Notes under the pieces: model-generated | Told to the model about the DNA's origin: nothing | Seen by the model: the letters and a program-made list of their open reading frames with translations, nothing else | Databases searched by the model: none | Assembly: GCF_030161635.1 (NCBI RefSeq) | Contig: NZ_BSUO01000001.1 | Location: 3,701,199 to 3,765,198, forward strand | DNA length: 64,000 bases | Source of the DNA: Mobilicoccus caccae | GTDB lineage: Bacteria; Actinomycetota; Actinomycetes; Actinomycetales; Dermatophilaceae | Reading direction: 5' to 3' | In this document: positions 37,730-47,643 of the stretch, piece by piece | Layout of the letters: each line of letters starts with the position of its first letter | Position numbering within the stretch: position 1 is the stretch's first letter | Translations under genes and position numbers: made by a program

Positions 37730-38634
37730 ACGGCGCTCGCGACATCGACCTGGCCGGCCTCACCAGCACCCGGATGCATCACCCGGAGCGCGTCGCACAG
37801 CTCTGGGCCGCGCGTCGGCGGCGGAGCATCGGGCCCGGCTGCGACCATCTGCTCCTCGTGGCGGCCGACCATCCCGCCCGTGGCGCACTGGGCGTGCGCG
37901 ACGACCCCATGGCGATGGCCTGCCGCGGTGACATGCTGCGCCGTCTCGCCGTGGCGCTGGCGCGACCGGGCGTCGACGGCGTGCTGGGGACTCCGGACGT
38001 CCTCGAGGACCTGCTGCTGCTCGGACTGCTCGAGGACAAGGTCGTCTTCGGATCGATGAACCGCGGCGGGATCGCCGGCGCCACCTTCGAACTCGACGAC
38101 CGGTTCACCGGGTACGACGCGAGCCATCTCGCCGCGGCGGGACTCGACGGCGGAAAGATGCTCCTACGCATCGCACCCGACGACGCCGGTTCGGCCTCCA
38201 CCCTCGAGGCCTGCGCACGGGCGGTCACCGATCTGGCCCGCCACGAACTGCTGGCGATGGTCGAGCCGTTCTGGTCGGGCCGTGACCGCAGCGGACGCGT
38301 CGGCAACCGGCTCGATCCCGACTCGGTGGTCCGCTCGATCCACGTGGCCGCGGGCATCGGCGCGACGAGCGCCTACACGTGGTTGAAGCTGCCGGTGGTC
38401 GACGACATGCAGCGCGTGCTCGACGCGACGACGATGCCGACGCTGCTGCTCGGCGGTGACCCCCGCGACGAGCCGGACGTGACGTACGACCGCTGGCGCG
38501 AGGCGTTGGCGCACCCGGTGGCCTGCGGTCTGGTCGCCGGCCGGACCCTGCTCTATCCCCCCGACGACCAGGTGGCCGATGCCGTCGACATCGCCTCGGC
38601 CATCGTCCATGCAACGAAGGTGAGGAACGCATGA
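37726..38634 (+). CDS. Cgl0159-type (beta/alpha)8 aldolase-like protein of the inositol pathway
   Basis: 302 residues from the GTG at 37726, in a GTGA overlap with iolC. Visible blocks are RSIGPGCDHLLLVAADHPARGALG near residue 36, GVDGVLGTPDVLEDLLLLG, MNRGGIAGATFELDDRFTGY and VEPFWSGRDR. They match the actinobacterial proteins named after Corynebacterium glutamicum Cgl0159, related to class I aldolases and found in iol clusters. It probably cleaves 2-deoxy-5-keto-gluconate 6-phosphate to dihydroxyacetone phosphate and malonate semialdehyde, in place of IolJ. That reaction is inferred from context. It overlaps iolB by ATGA. Confidence 0.82.
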   Translation: MNGARDIDLAGLTSTRMHHPERVAQLWAARRRRSIGPGCDHLLLVAADHPARGALGVRDDPMAMACRGDMLRRLAVALARPGVDGVLGTPDVLEDLLLLGLLEDKVVFGSMNRGGIAGATFELDDRFTGYDASHLAAAGLDGGKMLLRIAPDDAGSASTLEACARAVTDLARHELLAMVEPFWSGRDRSGRVGNRLDPDSVVRSIHVAAGIGATSAYTWLKLPVVDDMQRVLDATTMPTLLLGGDPRDEPDVTYDRWREALAHPVACGLVAGRTLLYPPDDQVADAVDIASAIVHATKVRNA

Positions 38635-39529
38635 CCGACTGGTTCAAGCCTGCGCACACCACAGGCGACGACGGATTCGACGTCTCCGTGATCCGGCCGG
38701 GTGACTCCGGCTGGGAGCACACCGGTCTGCTCGTGGCCGATCTGGCCGACGGCGACTCCCGCACGGTGACGACGGAGGACTGCGAGTACATCGTGCTGCC
38801 GCTCTCGGGTGCGTCGACGGTGTCGGTGACGGCCGCGGGCGAGACGCAGCGGTTCGAGCTGGCCGGGCGCCCCGACGTGTTCAGCGGACCGACCGACCTC
38901 GTCTACGTTCCCCGGGACGCCGAGTTCACGGTGACGGCCACCGCCGGCGGCGGCCGGTACGCCTTCCCGTTCGCCAAGGCACGGACGGCGTTCCCAGTGG
39001 TCAAGGTCGAGGCCGGCGACGTCCCGGTCGAACTCCGCGGCGCGGGTCAGGCGAGCCGTCAGGTGCAGAACTTCGGCACCCCCGACACCCTCGAGGCCGA
39101 CTCGATCATCGCCTGTGAGGTCATCACCCCCGCCGGCAACTGGAGCTCCTACCCCCGCACAAGCACGACGAGGACCGCCCCGGGGTCGAGTCGAGCCTGG
39201 AGGAGATCTACTACTTCGAGATGCGGGCGGAGCCTGGAGCGCCCGAGGGAGTCGACCCGATCGGATACCAGAGGGTCTACGGCACCGACGACCGACCGAT
39301 CGAGGTTCTCGCCGAGGTGCGTAGCGGCGACACGGTGCTGGTGCCGCACGGGTGGCACGGTCCGGCGATGGCCCCGACCGGGTACGACATGTACTACCTC
39401 AACGTCATGGCCGGACCCGGCGAAGAGCGGGTCTGGTTGATCTGCGACGACCCGGCCCACGGCTGGGTACGCGACGCCTGGCCCGGCCAGGAGGTCGACC
39501 CGCGCCTCCCGATTCACGAGCTCCACTGA
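38631..39529 (+). CDS. iolB: 5-deoxy-glucuronate isomerase, frameshifted in a C5 run
   Basis: The ATG at 38631 overlaps the previous stop. The IolB bicupin is visible as CEYIVLPLSGASTVSV in the first barrel and, in the second, SSYPPHKHDED (metal His residues) and EEIYYFEM. CCCCC 39152-39156 lacks one C; restoring it gives exactly PPHKHDED and a 299-residue protein ending DPRLPIHELH. Near the end GWHGPAMAPTGYDMYYLNVMAGP is diagnostic. It isomerises 5-deoxy-glucuronate to 2-deoxy-5-keto-gluconate. iolA starts 29 bases later in the same operon. Confidence 0.92.
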
Positions 39530-39558
39530 CCCCCACCACTTCTGCCCGAAGGACGAAC

Positions 39559-41061
<1,503 letters not shown>

Positions 41062-41462
41062 CGAGCGCGGGAGCACACCGCAACCCCAGACTGCATCGCA
41101 GAAGGCACCGTAATGGTCGTCATCACGACCATTCGGCTGCATTCTGCGATGCAGTTCTCGTTCTGCACGTCTCACTGGGCCCAGGGTGGCGTGAGTTCCG
41201 TGCCGTCGGCGATCCGCACCTGGCGCAGCCGCGAGGGTGACGCCGCGGTCGACGCGACGCTGAACCCTCGCCCACGCCGACCCCGGCCCCCGCGGACCCC
41301 TGGACCTATCCGACTGGACGTGAATCACAGCGGTCCAATGGTCCCGTTCGTGCCGAGATGCCCCGAGCCCGCAGCGTCACCGGCCTACCCTGAGAGCCAC
41401 AGCTCACCAGGACAGGTCGGGCACCAGCCGGCGTCAGGCCTCCGTCACCCGAGGGGGCCACT
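41062..41462. other. 401-base gap: repeat copy A, then apparent leader of the decarboxylase operon
   Basis: Bases 41091-41154 form the long hairpin listed separately. The remaining roughly 300 bases are GC-rich, with no supported gene. A TACCCT near 41390 could be a -10 box, but no good -35 is seen. GAGGGGG lies a few bases before the GTG at 41463 as a ribosome-binding site. I do not recognise a riboswitch. Confidence 0.45.
41091..41154. repeat. 64-base hairpin repeat, copy A (5' side of decarboxylase operon)
   Basis: Outer arms CTGCATCGCAGAA and its exact complement (41142-41154) enclose an inner 9-bp stem AATGGTCGT/ACGACCATT with loop CATC. The arms between are also largely complementary. 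The central 58 bases (41094-41151) match copy B at 45146-45203 at 50 positions with no gaps. It starts 30 bases after the iolA stop. Confidence 0.85.
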
Positions 41463-43002
41463 GTGCCGCAGCACGATCGCGAAGAGTTGCGTCGACGTCG
41501 CCATGAGGCGCAACTGGGCGGCGGTGAGGAGGCGCGGGCAGCCCGGCGGGCCAAGGGTCTGCTGACCGCCCGTGATCGCCTCGACCGCCTCTTCCAGCGC
41601 AGCACGTTCCAGGAGTTCGGACTCCACGTCCAGCACCGGTGTCAGGAGTTGGCCGACAAGTCCCTCGCCGCCGACGGCGTCGTCACCGGAACCGGGTACG
41701 TCGACGGGCGCCTGGTGGCCGCGTTCGCCCAGGACGCCACGGTGTCCGCCGGATCGCTCGGCGAGATGCACGCCCGCAAGATCATCGACACGATGAAGAC
41801 GGCCACCCGCAACGGCGTGCCGCTGGTCGCGTTCCAGGAGTCCGCGGGGGCGCGCATCCAGGAGGGTGTCGACGCGCTCTCCGGCTACGGCAAGGTCTTC
41901 TACCACAACGTCCTCATGTCGGGCGTCGTGCCGCAGATCGCCGTCATCTGCGGACCCTGCGCCGGTGGCGCCGCCTACTCACCGGCCCTCATGGACTTCA
42001 TCGTCATGACGCGCGAGAACGCGTCGATGTTCATCACCGGGCCCGAGGTCATCAAGGCCGTCACCGGCCGCACCACGACCCTGGCGGAGATCGGTGGCGC
42101 CACGATGCACGCCGCGGTCAGCGGCAACGTCCACTTCCTCGCGGAGGACGACGACGACGCCATCCGCATCGTCAAGGAGCTGCTGAGCTTCCTCCCCGAA
42201 CAACACCGAGGACCCGCCGCACGATCTCGCCGCGGACCTGCGCCTGGGTCGCGACGAGGGCATGTTCGATCTCGTTCCCGAGGACCCCTCGATGCCGATG
42301 GACGTGCGGGCCGTCATCACCCGCGTCGTCGACGACGGTCACCTGCTCGAGGTCCAGGCGGAGTTCGCCAAGAACCTCATCGTCGGGTTCGCCCGCATCG
42401 AGGGGATGGTCGTCGGCATGATCGCCAACCAGCCGACCCACCTCGCAGGCGCGCTCGACATCGACGCCTCCGACAAGGGCGCACGGTTCATCCGCTTCTG
42501 CAATGCGTTCAACATCCCGCTCGTCACCTTCGTGGACGTGCCGGGATTCCTGCCGGGCATCGAACAGGAGCGTGGCGGCATCATCCGGCACGGCGCGAAG
42601 ATGCTGTTCGCCTACGCCTCGGGCACGGTGCCCAAGCTCACGGTGATCCTGCGCAAGGCCTACGGCGGGTCCTACCTCGCCATGTGCAGCAAGGAGATGG
42701 GGACCGACTACGTGTACGCCTGGCCCGGCGCGGAGATCGCGGTGATGGGTGGCGCCGGCGCGGCGAACATCCTCTACAAGAAGGAACTCGCCGAGGCGGA
42801 GGACCCCGAGTCCACGCGCACCGAGCTCCTCGAGCGCTACCGACAGGAGCACGCCACCCCCTACCGCTCCGCGGCCCGCGGGTACATCAACGACGTCATC
42901 GATCCCGCGGAGACCCGGGCCACGCTCGCGCTCAGCCTGCGAAAGACCTTGAGCAAGCGGGAGCTTCGGCCGACGAAGAAGCACGGGAACATTCCGCTGT
43001 GA
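41463..43002 (+). CDS. acyl-CoA carboxyltransferase subunit (methylmalonyl-CoA decarboxylase alpha / PCCB-like), frameshifted in a C4 run
   Basis: GTG start; 512 residues after removing one C at CCCC 42194-42197, which restores LLSFLPNNTEDPP. Both crotonase-like halves are present: ESAGARIQEGVDALSGYGKVFYHNV and CGPCAGGAAYSPALMDFIVM in the first, FVDVPGFLPGIEQERGGIIRHGAK and the MGGAGAANILYKKEL in the second. This is the carboxyltransferase shared by propionyl-CoA carboxylase and the sodium-pumping methylmalonyl-CoA decarboxylase. The next three genes (small membrane subunit, biotin carrier, beta subunit) identify the latter type of complex. Acyl-CoA substrate not certain. Confidence 0.88.
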
Positions 43003-43033
43003 TCGGGCCCGCGAGGACGAGGAGGTCGACGTC

Positions 43034-43384
43034 ATGATGCTGGAGACGACCCTGACCGTGGGGATCATCGTCGTGGTGGTGTCCATGCTCGTCGCCGTCA
43101 TCATCCGCACGATGGTCGCCGTCCTCGGGCGGACGGGCGGCGCTGCGCCCCGACCGGTGACGACCTCAGACACGACTCCGGTGGCACCGGCGGCACACGG
43201 ACCGGTCACCGCCGAGGGTCACGACCCCGTCCACGTGGCCGCCATCACCGCGGCCGTCGCCACGGCCTTCGACGACTCCGCCGTGGTCGTCCACATCGCG
43301 CCCGCCCGCGGCGCCGCCGGGTGGACCTCGGAGGCACGTGCGGCGCATCACGGGTCGCACAACGTGGAGCGACGCTCCCGATGA
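43034..43384 (+). CDS. small single-pass subunit, OadG/MmdD-like
   Basis: 116 residues: one N-terminal transmembrane helix (LTVGIIVVVVSMLVAVIIRTMVAVL, about 7-31), a Pro/Thr/Ala-rich linker, then a short domain HVAAITAAVATAFDDSAVVVHIAP near residues 67-91. This is the layout of the gamma/delta subunits that hold Na+-translocating decarboxylases together, in which the C-terminal region contacts the carboxyltransferase and the helix contacts the beta subunit. Sequence similarity is low, as usual for these subunits, so the call rests on size, topology and position between the alpha and biotin genes. Confidence 0.75.
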   Translation: MMLETTLTVGIIVVVVSMLVAVIIRTMVAVLGRTGGAAPRPVTTSDTTPVAPAAHGPVTAEGHDPVHVAAITAAVATAFDDSAVVVHIAPARGAAGWTSEARAAHHGSHNVERRSR

Positions 43385-43454
43385 ACCCGCACACCGACCA
43401 GGCCCGCCAGGGCGCGACCTGGGTCACAGAGACGAAACCAGGAGTGAGGACGCC

Positions 43455-43879
43455 ATGCTGCGACACCTTCGTGTGACGATCGAGGGACACGCCTACGACG
43501 TGACGGTCGAGGACCTCACCGACACCGGCAACCAGCTGTACCCCGACCACCGGTCGATGGTCCCGACCAACGCCACCGCACCCGTGACGGCGCCGACGAC
43601 GGCGCCCGCCCCGCTGCGCGCCCCGGTGGCTCCGAGACGTCGGCGGGAGCATCCGTCCCCGCAGGCGTGACGGCCGTCCTCGCCCCGATGAGCGGGGTGG
43701 TGGCCGAGATCTCGGTCGCCCCCGGCGATGTCGTGGAGGGCGGGCAGGTCGTGGCCGTCATGGAGGCGATGAAGCTCAAGAGCCCGATCGTCGTGGACAC
43801 CCCCGGAACCATCGCCACCGTCGAGGTGTCCCCCGGCGACGCCGTGGCGTCCGGGGCCACCATCCTCACGCTCTCCTGA
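43455..43879 (+). CDS. biotin carrier subunit of the decarboxylase, frameshifted in a C4 run
   Basis: Start at 43455 behind AGGAG. The N-terminal region MLRHLRVTIEGHAYDVTVEDL is the typical lead strand of biotin carrier subunits, followed by a flexible Thr/Ala/Pro linker. CCCC 43621-43624 lacks one base; restoring it joins this to GVTAVLAPMSGVVAEISVAPGD and VMEAMKLKSPI, where the Lys of AMKL (codon at 43772) is biotinylated. Restored length 141 residues, like MmdC. It carries CO2 from the carboxyltransferase to the membrane beta subunit. Confidence 0.87.
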
Positions 43880-43888
43880 GGCGCCGAC

Positions 43889-45094
43889 GTGGATCTCTCG
43901 GATCTCGGAGGCATCTTCCAGGGCGTCGGCACCCTGTTCCAGCAGGACCCCAGCGTCGCCATCGGACGCATCGTCCTGATCTTCCTCGGGTTCGGCCTCG
44001 TGTACCTCGGCAAGAAGGAGGTGCTCGAACCGCTGCTCATGATTCCCATGGGGCTCGGCATGTCGGCCGTCAACGCGGGGGTGCTCGTCCTCGGCGAGGG
44101 GCGAACGGGCACCCTGTTCGTCGATCCGCTGGTCAAGGACCCGGGCGACGTCATCAACGTGCTGCAGATCAACTGGCTGCAGCCCATCTACACCTTCATG
44201 TTCAGCAACGGTCTCATCGCGTGCCTGGTGTTCATGGGGATCGGGGTACTCCTGGACGTCGGCTACGTCATGGCGCGCCCGTTCCAGAGCATGATCATCG
44301 CCCTGTTCGCCGAGGCGGGCACGTTCGTCGTGTTCCCTCTGGCGTTGCTGCTGGGGATGGCGCCCGGCGAGGCGGCGTCCGTGGCCACCATCGGTGGCGC
44401 CGACGGCCCGATGGTGTTGTTCACCTCCCTCATCCTCGCGCCCGAGCTCTTCGTCCCCATCACCGTGGTCGGCTACCTCTACCTCGGTCTGGCCTACGGG
44501 GGATTCCCCTACCTCGTGCGGGCGCTCGTTCCCGCCAGGCTGCGCGGCATGCCGATGCCCCCAGGGCCGCAGCGGCGCATCACCGCAGGCCAGAAACTCG
44601 CTTTCGCCGTCGTCGTCTGCACGATGCTGTGCCTGCTGTTCCCGGTGGCGGCACCGCTGTTCCTGTCCCTGTTCGTGGGCGTCGCCGTGCGTGAGGCCGG
44701 GATCGTGCAGTTCCAGGAGCTGTTCAGCTCGGTGTTCCTCTACGGGGCGACGTTCTTCCTCGGCCTCACCCTGGGTGTGCTGTGCGAGGCGGGAACGCTG
44801 TTGAATCCCGTGGTGCTCAAGCTCCTCCTGCTGGGCGTCCTGGCTCTCGTCGTCTCGGCGATGGGCGGCATCCTCGGCGGGTACGTCCTGTACTTCGCGA
44901 GCGGCAAGCGCGTGAACCCGGTCGTGGGGATCGCCGGCGTGAGTTGCGTACCCACGACTGCGAAGGTCGCCCAGAAGATCGCCGGGCACGAGAACCCGGG
45001 CGCGGTGATCATGCCGGCCGCGCTCGGTGCCAGCATCAGCGGCGTCGTGACCTCGGCCATCATCGCCGGCACGTTCGTCGCCCTGCTGCGCTGA
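43889..45094 (+). CDS. Na+-translocating decarboxylase beta subunit (OadB/MmdB/GcdB family)
   Basis: GTG start ten bases after the biotin subunit; 401 residues, about ten hydrophobic segments. The family's functional residues are visible: the Asp of the TIGGADGPMVLFTS re-entrant region (near 171), the Tyr in VVGYLYLGLAYGG, and the NPVVGIAGVSCVPTTAKVAQ motif near 350. It couples decarboxylation of the carboxybiotin to export of Na+ across the membrane. It is the last gene of the operon; repeat copy B follows 52 bases later. Confidence 0.92.
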   Translation: MDLSDLGGIFQGVGTLFQQDPSVAIGRIVLIFLGFGLVYLGKKEVLEPLLMIPMGLGMSAVNAGVLVLGEGRTGTLFVDPLVKDPGDVINVLQINWLQPIYTFMFSNGLIACLVFMGIGVLLDVGYVMARPFQSMIIALFAEAGTFVVFPLALLLGMAPGEAASVATIGGADGPMVLFTSLILAPELFVPITVVGYLYLGLAYGGFPYLVRALVPARLRGMPMPPGPQRRITAGQKLAFAVVVCTMLCLLFPVAAPLFLSLFVGVAVREAGIVQFQELFSSVFLYGATFFLGLTLGVLCEAGTLLNPVVLKLLLLGVLALVVSAMGGILGGYVLYFASGKRVNPVVGIAGVSCVPTTAKVAQKIAGHENPGAVIMPAALGASISGVVTSAIIAGTFVALLR

Positions 45095-45145
45095 CGGCGG
45101 ATCACCGGTCGCCGGCGATCAGCGAGGTGCCCCACGCACAAACGA

Positions 45146-45203
45146 CATCGCAGAATGCACCGTTCTGGTCGTCATCACGACCCTTCGCATGCTCTCTGCG
45201 ATG
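45146..45203. repeat. 58-base hairpin repeat, copy B (3' side of decarboxylase operon)
   Basis: Outer arms CATCGCAGA/TCTGCGATG and inner stem GGTCGT/ACGACC with loop CATC, in the same phase and orientation as copy A (50 of 58 bases identical). It lies between the beta-subunit stop and the stop of the convergent lacI-type gene. Confidence 0.85.
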
Positions 45204-45226
45204 CCGTCCACGAGGGGCGCCGACGA

Positions 45227-46294
45227 CTACCGGGATGAGCCACTCGTCTGCCTGGCGACCAGGTGCGGCTGGATCGTGACGACGCCGACCTCCGCGGTGG
45301 CGTCGTCCGATGCCCGGTCCGGATCGGCCGACGTGCCCGGCACAGCCGATGAGCGAAGCGCATCACGATCGGCGCGGGTCGCGAGACGCCGCAGCGCCAC
45401 CTCCGCCAGGGCGCGCGGGTCCTGGGACACGCTGGTCAGGCCGATGGTCGACAGCGCCGCGGTGCGGGTGTCGTCGTATCCGACGACGGCGAGGTCACCC
45501 GGGACGTCGATCCCGGACGCCCGGAGGGTGAGCAGCAGGCCGATGGCCGCCATGTCGTTGTAGGCCACGACCGCGGTCGGCCTCGCCGATGCCGTGAGCA
45601 GGCGTTCGGCCGCGGCGATCCCGGCCTCCTCGGTGGTACCACCCCGCTCCACCCGCGGATCGAGGCCGTGCGCCCGCATCGCCGTCCGAAACCCTGCGGC
45701 ACGCTGGGCGGTCATGACCCCGTCACCGCCGTCGAGGTGGACGATCTCGCGGTGTCCTCGCTCGACGAGATGGTCGACGGCCAGGGCCATCCCGGCGCGC
45801 TCGTCGGTGGCGACCGTGGCGACACCGGCGACGGCGAGCGGGGACGCCAGCGCCACGACCGGCACCGACGCCGCCCAGCCGGCCAACACCTCGCCCTCGA
45901 CGTCGGGGCTGACGAGCACGAGGGCCGAACACCGGTCGCGCAGCAGCGATTCGACGGCATCCGCCACGCCGCGTGACGTCGTCACGGCCGACAGCACCAG
46001 GTCGACACCGGCCGGCGCGGCCGCCTCGTACAGGGCCTCGACCACGTCGGCGTGGAAGGACTGCGCCGGGCTGAACGTGACCCCCACGGCACGTGGGTTG
46101 TGCTCGCGCAGCAGTCGGGCCCGGTGGTCGACGCGGTAGCCCAGGCGTGCGGCCGTCTCGGCCACCCGCTCCCGCGTCGCCTCCGACACCCCGCGCTCAC
46201 CCCGCAGCGCCACCGACGCGGTCGAGGTGGACACCCCGGCCGCCCGAGCCACGTCGACGATCGTCACGCGTGACGCCACGAGACCCCTGAGCAC
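45227..46294 (-). CDS. LacI-family transcriptional regulator
   Basis: 355 residues. The N-terminal helix-turn-helix TIVDVARAAGVSTSTASVALRGERGVSEATRERVAETAARLGYR spans about residues 11-54 and includes the hinge. The periplasmic-binding-like effector domain follows (AVGVTFSPAQSFHADVVEALYEAA, ALVLVSPDVEG, VAYNDMAAIGLLLTLRASGIDVPGDLAVVGYDDT). It is divergent from a Gfo/Idh/MocA gene. Two operator-like palindromes in the gap suggest it represses that dehydrogenase/isomerase unit, probably responding to an inositol or sugar. Confidence 0.93.
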   Translation of the reverse strand: MLRGLVASRVTIVDVARAAGVSTSTASVALRGERGVSEATRERVAETAARLGYRVDHRARLLREHNPRAVGVTFSPAQSFHADVVEALYEAAAPAGVDLVLSAVTTSRGVADAVESLLRDRCSALVLVSPDVEGEVLAGWAASVPVVALASPLAVAGVATVATDERAGMALAVDHLVERGHREIVHLDGGDGVMTAQRAAGFRTAMRAHGLDPRVERGGTTEEAGIAAAERLLTASARPTAVVAYNDMAAIGLLLTLRASGIDVPGDLAVVGYDDTRTAALSTIGLTSVSQDPRALAEVALRRLATRADRDALRSSAVPGTSADPDRASDDATAEVGVVTIQPHLVARQTSGSSR

Positions 46295-46334
46295 ATCGAT
46301 GTCGAAGTTCTTCGCCGAACCCGTTGCCCGACGG

Positions 46335-46377
46335 TACCGGAACGTTCTAGTCTCGGCCCTACCGGAACGTTCCGGTA
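46335..46377. promoter_or_regulatory. two LacI-type operators
   Basis: TACCGGAACGTTCCGGTA at 46360-46377 is an 18-base perfect palindrome with the central CG of LacI/PurR-type sites. TACCGGAACGTTCTAG at 46335-46350 is a second copy with one altered arm. Centres are 25 bases apart. They end 35 bases before the ATG at 46412, where they would block the promoter. Confidence 0.8.
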
Positions 46378-46411
46378 CATGAGTTTCGGGAGCACGACGA
46401 AGGAGTCACCC

Positions 46412-47589
46412 ATGGCCGAGCAGATCAGCGTGGCCGTCATCGGCGCCGGCATGGCCGGCCGGTCGCACGCCGCCGCCTACCGCACCGCCGGAACGCTGTG
46501 GGGTGACGGGCTCCCCCGATCCGTCTCGCCGCGATCGTCGACACCAACGAGGAGCTGGGCCGCGACGCCGCCCGCCGCTACGGCTTCGAGAAGTATCTGA
46601 GCAGCGTGGACGAGCTCGCGGCCGACCCGAGCATCGACGCGGTCAGCGTCGTCGTCGGCAACGACCTGCACCTGCCCCTCACGAAGACCCTGCTGGAGGC
46701 GGGCAAGCACGTGCTGTGCGAGAAGCCGCTGGCCGGCAGTCTCGCCGACGCCCGCGAGATGGCCGCCCTGGAGCGGAACACGGATCTCGTGACGGCTGTC
46801 GGCTACACCTACCGGCGTGTCGCCGCGGTCGCCGCGATCCGCGACCGGATCGCCGCCGGCGAGCTCGGTGACCTGTCCGTCGTCGACGGCCGGTACTGGT
46901 GCGACTACTCCTGCGACCCGGGCGCGCCGCTGACCTGGCGCTACCTCGGGGCGCCGGGGTCGGGGGCACTCGCCGACCTGGGCGTGCACCTCATCGACAT
47001 GCTCGAGCACGTCCTCGACTCACCGATCGTGTCGGTCAGCGGGGGTTCCCTGACCAACGCGATCCCGACCCGCCCCAAGCCCCTCGGCACGGTGGTGGGG
47101 CACGAGATCGGCGCCGTCAGCGAAGAACACGGCGAGGTGACGAACGAGGACTCGGCCGCCTTCGTGGCCCGGTTCGCCTCCGGTACCTCGGCCACGGTCT
47201 CCACCTCACGGACGGCCTTCGGCATGCCCAACGGACTGTCGTTCGGCATCCACGGCAACGCCGGACACGCCGCGTTCGACTGGCACCGCCCGGCCGAGTA
47301 CACGTTCAACGCGTTCTCCGGCGACGCCCCGACCGGCCCACGTCAGGTCATCGTCGGCCCCCGCGACCCGTACTTCGCCGGCGGCTACCCCATGCAGGCA
47401 CCCGCGAACGGCGCCGGCAACGCCGAGTCCTTCGCCTACCAGGCCCGCGCGTTCCTCGACCAGATCGTCGGGATCACCGACGAGGTGGAGCCCTGCGCCA
47501 CGTTCGCCGACGGGCTGCACACCCTCGAGGTCATCGACGCCGTCGTCCGATCCGCCGCGTCCGGCGGTGGCCTCGTCACCGTGCCCTGA
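46412..47589 (+). CDS. Gfo/Idh/MocA-family dehydrogenase (scyllo-inositol-type), frameshifted in a C5 run
   Basis: Start at 46412 behind GAAGGAG. Rossmann motif VAVIGAGMAGRSHAAAY near residue 7. CCCCC 46513-46517 lacks one base; restoring it gives GLPPIRLAAIVDTNEELG and 392 residues. EKPLAG with the conserved Lys near 104 and GALADLGVHLIDMLEH with the catalytic Asp/His near 190 are present. The C-terminal domain has the longer insert seen in IolX/IolW-type enzymes. It oxidises an inositol or related sugar with NAD(P)+. First gene of the LacI-controlled unit. Confidence 0.87.
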
Positions 47590-47643
47590 CACCCCGCCGA
47601 TCCACCCGTCGATCACCCGACCCACCACCCACCAGGAGTCCTG

